Shown piece after piece: positions 6,173 to 10,934 of a DNA stretch of 10,934 nucleotides. The notes below the pieces were generated by a model that was not told the DNA's origin, made no database searches, and worked only from the letters and a program-made list of their open reading frames with translations. The position numbers and the translations under genes were made by a program. Position 1 is the first letter of the stretch. Each line of letters begins with the position of its first letter. Source of the DNA: an uncultured Polyangiaceae bacterium (GTDB lineage: Bacteria > Myxococcota_A > Polyangia > Polyangiales > Houyiibacteriaceae); the NCBI GenBank assembly GCA_947258625.1, contig CAMYJN010000026.1, positions 1-10,934 on the forward strand, read 5' to 3'.

Positions 6173-6203
6173 CTGTGACCCCCCGGCACAGATTCCGTCA
6201 CAC
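6173..6203. promoter_or_regulatory. Inverted-repeat operator or enhancer candidate
   Basis: CTGTG (6173-6177) and CACAG (6187-6191) form an inverted repeat with a 9-nt spacer. TGTGAC (6174-6179) also pairs with GTCACA (6197-6202), so three related half-sites lie within 31 bp. The centre is about 100 bp upstream of the start predicted from the sigma-54-like promoter, the usual distance for a bacterial enhancer-binding protein site. It could also serve the divergent GNAT gene at 6270. Confidence 0.35.
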
Positions 6204-6269
6204 GTAATTTTGCACCCTGTGCGGCCACCTCAGCATTGATCCAACCCACCCCGGCCCTAGAAGACAATC

Positions 6270-6578
6270 ATGACCCCCAAGGCGTCCGACACCCTTCGCG
6301 TCGATGTCCACGAAGACCCGCCGCGCGGCCGCTTCACCTTGGTCTACGATGACGGCCAGACGCTCGGCCAAATGACCTTCAGTCGAGCCCGCGACGACCT
6401 CATCATCATCGACCACACGGAAGTCGACGACTCGCTCCGGGGGAAGGGCGGCGGCCTTCGCCTATTCAACGGCATGGTCGATTGGGCCCGCAACACCGGC
6501 ACCAAGGTCATGTCCACCTGCCCCTTCGCCAACTCCATGTTCGACCGCCACCCGGCAAGCCGCGACATCCTATCCTGA
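6270..6578 (+). CDS. Small GNAT-fold N-acetyltransferase (NATD1/COG2388-like)
   Basis: 102 residues, matching the short single-domain acetyltransferases of the Acetyltransf_CG/COG2388 group. The typical blocks are present in order: strands RFTLVY and GQMTFSRA, IIDHTEV (46-52), the acetyl-CoA pyrophosphate-binding turn RGKGGGLRL (57-65), a helix FNGMVDWAR, then STCPFANSMF (82-91) and the terminal HPASRDIL (94-101). In the family the turn is usually RGKGIG; here it is RGKGGG, a mild change. The substrate is unknown for most members, and acetylation of a small amine or a protein is inferred from the fold. The ATG at 6270 begins the conserved region at the right distance; no strong Shine-Dalgarno is visible. 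The gene is divergent from the FAAL and may share regulatory DNA with it. It is followed by 161 bp before the regulator and is probably not in an operon with it. Confidence 0.8.
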   Translation: MTPKASDTLRVDVHEDPPRGRFTLVYDDGQTLGQMTFSRARDDLIIIDHTEVDDSLRGKGGGLRLFNGMVDWARNTGTKVMSTCPFANSMFDRHPASRDILS

Positions 6579-6739
6579 CTGAAGTCAGCCCGTCCGAGCG
6601 ACGAATCGACCCTACGCCCCCCTGCAAGTGCCCGAAAATACGCAATTGTTGAACGGCGGTCGCAAGCCTGCTGCCTCCCGAGCAAACCTAGAAAACTCTT
6701 GATCTTTTTTCGACCGCGTGATCAGCTTTCTCAACCACC

Positions 6740-7792
6740 ATGCGCCGGATCGACTCCAGAAAGTCGGCCGCCATTGCTCTGGTCGAGGCGGCCTACAGTC
6801 TGCCAGCCGATGAGTCGGCATGGTTGGAAGGGGTCTTGGAAGCTGCGGTGCCCGTCATGGGGAACGCCGTCTTTGCGTCCGGCATCATCTACAATCGCCC
6901 GCCCGGTGCGCGGAGCGCGCGGGTTCAAACCTGGAAACACGTCGGCGCGTCAGACCATATGGAACGCGCTGCTAGGGAGTACGCCACCAAGGTGCCAACG
7001 GACGTAGAGCGCCTTTGGCTGCGCATCGGCACCGCGAACACGGTATCGCAAATCTCGCCGGAGTCCCGACAGCTCTGTCAGAGCTTTGCAGCCAAGACAG
7101 GCGAAGCCGCCGACGCGCTTCTCCTCAACGCGCGGGAACCGGACGGCCGTGGCGCAAGCGTCGCGATGTTCCTTCCCGTCGAAACGCAGTTGAAGCCCGA
7201 CGAGCGTGAGCGCTGGAGGAAGCTCGGCGCACATCTCACGGCGGGACATCGGGTGTGGAGGGGGGTCACGTCGATGAAACGCGATCCGACAGCGCTCCCG
7301 TGCGGAGCCGAAGCGGTCCTGGATCCAACGATGTATCGAGTCGTCGATGCGGCGGGCTCCGGCAAAGACCGGGATGTCGTGGAGAAGCTTCGTGACTCCG
7401 CCCGCCGAATCGACCACGCCCGGGGCCGATTGCGAAAGACCGATCCCGCGGAAGCGCTCGAGACCTGGCGGGCCTTGGTCCGCGGACGGTGGTCGATGCT
7501 CGATTGGTTTGATTCGGACGGCCGCCGCTTCGTGCTTGGCATCCCCAACCCCCCTGAGCTCGGCGACCCACGTGGCCTCACCGAGCGAGAGCACCAAGTG
7601 GCGACCTACGCCGCCCTCGGCGAAAGCGGAAAGCTGATCGGCTACCGACTCGGCGTCTCGAAGGCAACGGTCTCGGGCGCGCTCGTTGGAGCCATGCACA
7701 AGTTGGGTGTCAAGACACAACCCCAGCTCGCCGAGAAGATGCGAGGCTTCGCCCGACAGTTCAGCGACACGAAAGAGGACAAACCCAACTAG
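6740..7792 (+). CDS. LuxR-type (GerE helix-turn-helix) transcriptional regulator
   Basis: 350 residues. The C-terminal part (about 280-335) is a LuxR/GerE helix-turn-helix: GLTEREHQVATYAALGE, then KLIGYRLGVSKATVSGAL with the recognition helix around SKATVSGALVGAMHKLGV, then KTQPQLAEK. The N-terminal 270 residues carry no receiver-domain Asp pattern and no recognisable autoinducer-binding motif. They are mostly helical with a hydrophobic core around VPVMGNAVFASGIIYN (37-52) and may be a divergent sensory domain; the ligand is unknown. The ATG at 6740 is the first in frame after a comparatively AT-rich stretch (about 6685-6730) that probably holds the promoter, but there is no clear Shine-Dalgarno. 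The targets cannot be read from the sequence. It faces the alpha/beta hydrolase gene tail to tail. Confidence 0.8.
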   Translation: MRRIDSRKSAAIALVEAAYSLPADESAWLEGVLEAAVPVMGNAVFASGIIYNRPPGARSARVQTWKHVGASDHMERAAREYATKVPTDVERLWLRIGTANTVSQISPESRQLCQSFAAKTGEAADALLLNAREPDGRGASVAMFLPVETQLKPDERERWRKLGAHLTAGHRVWRGVTSMKRDPTALPCGAEAVLDPTMYRVVDAAGSGKDRDVVEKLRDSARRIDHARGRLRKTDPAEALETWRALVRGRWSMLDWFDSDGRRFVLGIPNPPELGDPRGLTEREHQVATYAALGESGKLIGYRLGVSKATVSGALVGAMHKLGVKTQPQLAEKMRGFARQFSDTKEDKPN

Positions 7793-7807
7793 GCGATCTC
7801 TGCCTAG
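7789..7807 (+). terminator. Weak hairpin over the LuxR-type gene stop
   Basis: CTAGGC (7789-7794) pairs with GCCTAG (7802-7807) around a 7-nt loop, and the stop codon lies inside the stem. There is no T tract, so its function is doubtful. Confidence 0.2.
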
Positions 7808-7870
7808 GCCTCGCCAAAATCGCCGCTCGTCACCCGAAGATCGTTCGCGAAGCCGCAGGCCGCAAGCCAC

Positions 7871-7892
7871 CCTCCGCCACTGGCGGCGGAGG
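7871..7892. terminator. GC-rich hairpin between convergent genes
   Basis: A perfect 8-bp stem (CCTCCGCC 7871-7878, GGCGGAGG 7885-7892) encloses a 6-nt loop. It lies 2 nt past the minus-strand hydrolase stop and 78 nt past the plus-strand regulator stop. It has no T run on either side. Its position suggests a bidirectional transcription stop or a 3'-end stabiliser. Confidence 0.45.
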
Positions 7893-7894
7893 AA

Positions 7895-8776
7895 CTAACC
7901 CCCAACAAACGCCAGGATCGCCTCGTTGACCACCCGCGGGTTGTCTTCGTGCATGATGTGTGACGCGTCCGGGACTTCGATCCGCTCGACGTGCGGCAGT
8001 AGCTCTTCCAAACGGTCCGTGAGTAAACGCAGGAACTTCGGGCTTCGCTCTGCGTGCAGGAGCAAGGTCGGCGCTGCAACGCCGCGAACTTCGGCGTCGC
8101 TTAGAGGTGGGAACCCTTCTCCGAGCAGTTGCGCCTTGTCGACCGCGACATTGTCCCAAGCTTGTGCTTTGCGCTCCTGCGAAAGCCGATCGAACGCCTC
8201 TGTGCCAAGCACCCCGCGGGCGAATGCCTCAAATCCTGCTTCGTCGTCACCTCGACGGTAGGCCTTCTCGGCCGGCCCCACCGCTGAGATGCCGAAACGC
8301 ATGATCGCCGCCGCCGTCCGCGGGCGCCGAAGCAGCGTCCGGAGGAGCTCAACGGGGCGAGGCGGTGTGCTGACGAATAGCGAAAGCACCGGGGGCTCCA
8401 TGAGCACGAGGCTACGGACGAGCTCCGGATGTCGAATCGCCGCAAGCAAGCACACGAAGCCACCCCACGAATGGCCCACGAGATGCGCGGGCGCGGCGTC
8501 GAGGCGCTGCACCAAGGCGACGAGGTCATCGACGTGCGGAAGCATCGGGTCGTCCGCGCCTTCTGGGATTGCTTCATTGGGCCGCGCATACCGTCGACTG
8601 TACGCAACCGTTCGATAGGAAGCGCCGATCGCGGGAAACTGCTGTCCCCATGTGCGCAGGTCCGACGCGCTGCCATGCACGAGGACAACGGGCTCCCCTC
8701 GACCTTCCTCGCGATACGCAAGCTCGACGCCATTGACGGCAACGGTTCGCACTCCCTCGAATGCCGGGTCATTCAT
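7895..8776 (-). CDS. Alpha/beta-fold hydrolase
   Basis: 293 residues, the normal length for a single-domain alpha/beta hydrolase. The oxyanion-hole segment is VVLVHGSAS (30-38), the nucleophile elbow GHSWGG places Ser103, and the catalytic His is His273 in DASHIMHEDNP (270-280). The acid usually found after strand 6 is not an obvious Asp; HAERSPKF (241-248) puts Glu243 at that point, a variant I recall from relatives reading GERSP. A helical cap is expected at about 130-225. No signal peptide or membrane segment is seen, so it is cytoplasmic. The substrate cannot be told: esterase, lactonase or dehalogenase-like members look similar. The ATG at 8776 has GGAGGG 9 nt upstream. It is divergent from the MBL-fold gene, 98 bp apart. 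Confidence 0.85.
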   Translation of the reverse strand: MNDPAFEGVRTVAVNGVELAYREEGRGEPVVLVHGSASDLRTWGQQFPAIGASYRTVAYSRRYARPNEAIPEGADDPMLPHVDDLVALVQRLDAAPAHLVGHSWGGFVCLLAAIRHPELVRSLVLMEPPVLSLFVSTPPRPVELLRTLLRRPRTAAAIMRFGISAVGPAEKAYRRGDDEAGFEAFARGVLGTEAFDRLSQERKAQAWDNVAVDKAQLLGEGFPPLSDAEVRGVAAPTLLLHAERSPKFLRLLTDRLEELLPHVERIEVPDASHIMHEDNPRVVNEAILAFVGG

Positions 8777-8785
8777 GGGCTGGGT

Positions 8786-8791
8786 CCCTCC
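8786..8791 (-). promoter_or_regulatory. Shine-Dalgarno of the alpha/beta hydrolase
   Basis: GGAGGG on the minus strand, 9 nt before the ATG at 8776, supports MNDPAFEGV as the N-terminus. Confidence 0.65.
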
Positions 8792-8874
8792 GACTCAGCG
8801 ATGGTAACGCGTCCCCTCCCGCAGCCCTAGCCCCAACGTTCCGCGCGGCCGGTCCGCCGAGGTATCATCGCCCC

Positions 8875-9900
8875 ATGAAACCTCGCACCCTACGGATCGT
8901 CCTTCTGAGCCTCGTCATCTTCATCGTAGTCCCGATCGGCGCGGCAATCTTTCTCCTCAACACCTACCAGCCCGCCCCCGTCGATCCCAGCTGGGCGATC
9001 GCCCCCTCGATGAGCATCCCCGAAGGCGCCGTCACCGTTCGCTACACCGGCACGGCAACGCTCGTGTTCTCCGACGGCGAAACGACCTGGATGACCGACG
9101 CTTGGTTCTCCCGCCCCGGCCCCCTCGAAGTCCTCTTTGGAAAGATCGAGCCCGACCTCGACGCGATCACACGCGGCCTCGCACACAACGAAGTCGACGA
9201 GCTCTCCGCTGTCTTCCCCCTCCATTCGCACTACGACCACGCCATGGACGCGCCGGAGGTCGCCAAGCGAACCGGCGCCATGCTCCTCGGTTCGGAGTCG
9301 ACGGCGAACATCGGTCGAGGCTGGGGACTTCCCGAAGAACAAATCCGCGTCGTGTCCGACCGCGAGCCCATCACGCTCGGCAAGTTCACCGTCACCCCAA
9401 TCGAGGTCCGTCATTTCCAGTTCCCCAATCCCGAAATGGCCGCCCGCGCCCTCGGAAACCCGGAGATCGACGCGCCCCTGACACCGCCCGTCGGCGCCTT
9501 CGACTACCGAGTCGGCAAGGCCTACGCGCTCCACGTCAACCACCCGAAGGGCACCTGGCTTATCCTAGGCAGCGCCGGCTTCGTCGAAGGCGCGCTCGAG
9601 AACTACGACGCCGACGTGGTCTTCCTCGGCGTCGGCGCACTTGGTTCCCAAACCGACGCCTACCGCGAAACCTATTGGAAGGAGTCGGTCGAACGAACCC
9701 ATCCAAGCCGTGTCATCCCCATCCACTGGGACAGCCTCAGCGGCCCCATCGAAGGCCCCTTCACCGGCATGGTCCGCGCCGCAGCGTTGCTCTCCAAAGG
9801 CTCCGACGAGCTACTCCCCTTCCTCCGAGCCAAACAAGCCGCCAACCCCAACATCGCGTTCATCACGCTCCCGCGGTACGAACCCGTCGTCGTGTTCTGA
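8875..9900 (+). CDS. Membrane-anchored metallo-beta-lactamase-fold hydrolase
   Basis: 341 residues from the ATG at 8875 (GAGG 12 nt upstream). A longer in-frame opening exists upstream but would push the membrane segment inward and overlap the divergent promoter region. Residues 7-28 (IVLLSLVIFIVVPIGAAIFLL) form one membrane helix or uncleaved signal, so the catalytic domain is probably periplasmic. The domain starts at VTVRYTGTATLVF (53-65), as in UlaG/ComEC-like MBL proteins. The metal motif HSHYDH (117-122) supplies His117, His119, Asp121 and His122; further candidate ligands are His180 (EVRHFQF) and His284 (IPIHWD). The Asp that normally bridges the metals is not evident: the expected site reads LILGSAGF (229-236). 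The fold is clear; the substrate is unknown. It is transcribed alone and converges with the unknown membrane-protein gene at 9980. Confidence 0.85.
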   Translation: MKPRTLRIVLLSLVIFIVVPIGAAIFLLNTYQPAPVDPSWAIAPSMSIPEGAVTVRYTGTATLVFSDGETTWMTDAWFSRPGPLEVLFGKIEPDLDAITRGLAHNEVDELSAVFPLHSHYDHAMDAPEVAKRTGAMLLGSESTANIGRGWGLPEEQIRVVSDREPITLGKFTVTPIEVRHFQFPNPEMAARALGNPEIDAPLTPPVGAFDYRVGKAYALHVNHPKGTWLILGSAGFVEGALENYDADVVFLGVGALGSQTDAYRETYWKESVERTHPSRVIPIHWDSLSGPIEGPFTGMVRAAALLSKGSDELLPFLRAKQAANPNIAFITLPRYEPVVVF

Positions 9901-9948
9901 GAGCGAACTCCTTTCCAGAGCACCGTCTGCTCGCCACGATCAGAAACT

Positions 9949-9965
9949 GCTCCTCGAGCAGGAGC
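9949..9965 (-). terminator. Hairpin terminator between the MBL gene and the unknown membrane-protein gene
   Basis: GCTCCT (9949-9954) pairs with AGGAGC (9960-9965) around a 5-nt loop. On the minus strand the stem is followed by AGTTTCT, a short T-rich run, 14 nt after the stop at 9980. It may also stop plus-strand transcripts from the MBL gene. Confidence 0.45.
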
Positions 9966-9979
9966 CGGTTCTGTCCAGG

Positions 9980-10462
9980 CTACAAGTCCGTGGCGACGCC
10001 CGCGAGCGCGTCGACCCGAACACCGGCACCGGCGCGAAGCGCTTCTAGATCTGCCGCGAGATCTTTCGGCCCCACCTTGAACACGAACGCGTCGGCCTTC
10101 ATGTACCCGTAGACCGGCACGCTGCGGTCGAACAAACCGAAGAACCGATCTTGGGAGCCATCGAGCGCCTTTAGCCGAAAGCTACTGATCACCTGCTTTT
10201 GCACGATGCCGACCTGCTGCGCAGTCAGGTCCGGGTGGTCGTACTTCGAGATCTGAATGAACTCTTCCGTCTCTGCCATCGGAACACCCCCCGGCGTGAA
10301 CATGTGGTTCTCGACCTTGTTCACCTCGTTGTCATCGGCGTGCAGGTACGTCTCGCCCATGAAAACGATGGGCGCGTAGCTCTTGCTCGAGAGTTTTTTG
10401 TACGCGAGCAGTCCGACGACGACGAGCGCGACAACCACCAGGTAGACCTTGCTTCTGTCCAT
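9980..10462 (-). CDS. Unrecognised single-pass membrane protein
   Basis: 160 residues that I do not recognise. After MDRSK, residues 6-20 (VYLVVVALVVVGLLA) form a membrane helix or uncleaved signal, followed by a basic stretch (YKKLSSK), a layout that could give either topology. The remaining 140 residues look like a small soluble domain with mixed strands and helices: PIVFMGETYLHADDN (31-45), EEFIQISKY (66-74), a helix around LTAQQVGIVQKQVISSF (79-95), RFFGLFDRSVPVYGYM (106-121) and a final Ala/Leu-rich helix. There is no cysteine, no lipobox and no catalytic motif. The minus strand before the ATG contains AGGGTGGGTGG, a usable ribosome site. The preceding gene on the same strand ends 52 nt upstream, so the two may form an operon. 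Confidence 0.65.
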   Translation of the reverse strand: MDRSKVYLVVVALVVVGLLAYKKLSSKSYAPIVFMGETYLHADDNEVNKVENHMFTPGGVPMAETEEFIQISKYDHPDLTAQQVGIVQKQVISSFRLKALDGSQDRFFGLFDRSVPVYGYMKADAFVFKVGPKDLAADLEALRAGAGVRVDALAGVATDL

Positions 10463-10514
10463 CCACCCACCCTAGGCAAGAGCGGCCGAGAAGGGAAGTT
10501 ACCCGCGGCAGCGT

Positions 10515-10934
10515 CTAAGGATCGACGTCCATCGGACACGTCGTATGCGGGCTCGTCTCGTCCGCGGTCGCCACCCAGGAAAACCACGTGCGGCTCGGTG
10601 AGTCGTTGGGGAGGTTGTAGGAGAGAAACCCGTCCTTGCGGCTGGTCGGCGTTCGGATGGTCCGCAAGTCACCCGAAACCGACACGGCGCCCTTTGAGCC
10701 GGGCGGCCCGTGTACCAAAGGCTGCGTCCATACGCCGAACTGCGGATTGTCCCCGCGCTTTAGATCGCCGAACTTGCACGCCAGCCTTCCCTCACAGCGG
10801 ATGTTGCCCACGCCGTGCATCTCGCTGAGGCAGCCGCGACCCTTGCTCTGGTCGTCGGGCTTGTAGGCGCCTCGATCAGCCGACCAGTAGCTTGGCGCCG
10901 CTTTGCACCGGGCCCATTCGATGGTTCCGCGCTC
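10515..10934 (-). CDS. Unrecognised Cys-containing protein, C-terminal part (runs off the right edge)
   Basis: The minus-strand frame is open from the last base of the window to a TGA at 10515, giving 139 visible residues, so the N-terminus lies outside. An internal Met (coded at 10818-10820) should not be taken as the start, because the reading continues upstream without a stop in the same compositional style. Five cysteines are visible (positions 10, 35, 47, 53 and 133 of the fragment), in contexts such as RCKAAPSYW, GRGCLSE and LACKFGD, together with many Gly, Pro and Trp residues. This suggests a disulfide-bonded secreted or periplasmic domain, possibly strand-rich (VSVSGDLRTI, TWFSWVATAD). 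No family is recognised. It lies 52 bp upstream of the membrane-protein gene on the same strand, and no hairpin was seen between them. Confidence 0.6.
   Translation of the reverse strand, partial: ERGTIEWARCKAAPSYWSADRGAYKPDDQSKGRGCLSEMHGVGNIRCEGRLACKFGDLKRGDNPQFGVWTQPLVHGPPGSKGAVSVSGDLRTIRTPTSRKDGFLSYNLPNDSPSRTWFSWVATADETSPHTTCPMDVDP

Noticed and set aside
6575..6588. CTGACT/AGTCAG inverted repeat at the GNAT stop codon
   Set aside because: The loop is too small for the full stem, no T run follows, and the stop codon lies inside; too weak to call a terminator.
6950..7870. Open minus-strand frame of 306 codons
   Set aside because: It is antisense to the LuxR-type gene, whose helix-turn-helix is convincing; the antisense product shows no domain.
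9102..10112. Open plus-strand frame of 336 codons overlapping the MBL gene
   Set aside because: It is a shifted frame of the MBL gene, its product is almost all Arg and Pro, and it runs through the terminator and the opposite gene.
10199..10828. Open plus-strand frame of 209 codons
   Set aside because: It is antisense to two minus-strand frames, crosses their gap and start, and has Arg/Ser-rich shadow composition.

Overview
The window is very GC-rich and densely coded, with long spurious open frames antisense to real genes. It encodes Gly-Met-Thr and Asp-rich linkers in secreted lipoproteins, an outer-membrane beta-barrel, a fatty acyl-AMP ligase, a class I-type P450 and a secreted CAP protein. 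Together these suggest a myxobacterium-like Gram-negative (Myxococcota, perhaps Polyangia). That placement is inferred from composition and gene style; no rRNA or marker gene is present.

Layout. (1) 1-1118, plus strand: the 3' part of a secreted beta-barrel protein, overlapped by a short acidic lipoprotein and followed by a good Rho-independent terminator. (2) 1241-6034, minus strand, in transcription order: fatty acyl-AMP ligase (FAAL), secreted CAP-domain protein, cytochrome P450 with a one-base frameshift, and a mosaic lipoprotein made of a cysteine ladder, an Asp/Ser tract, a Gly/Met linker and a c-type haem domain. (3) 6270-7792, plus strand: a small GNAT acetyltransferase and a LuxR-type regulator. 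(4) 7895-8776, minus strand: alpha/beta hydrolase. (5) 8875-9900, plus strand: membrane-anchored metallo-beta-lactamase-fold hydrolase. (6) 9980-10934, minus strand: an unrecognised single-pass membrane protein and, upstream of it, the C-terminal part of an unrecognised cysteine-containing protein that runs off the right edge.

How the genes may work together. The FAAL would activate a fatty acid as acyl-adenylate and the P450 could oxidise a lipid product, but no acyl carrier protein, PKS or NRPS gene lies in the window, so the pathway is unknown. The FAAL has a sigma-54-like promoter and an inverted repeat about 100 bp upstream of the predicted transcription start, which would make it an activator-dependent transcription unit. 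The GNAT, LuxR, hydrolase and MBL genes look like single units in alternating orientation.

I found no CRISPR array, tRNA, rRNA, insertion sequence, attachment site or recognised defence system. The most unusual items are the mosaic haem lipoprotein, the sigma-54-like arrangement upstream of the FAAL, the P450 frameshift and a pair of hairpins with complementary loops between the convergent lipoprotein genes.
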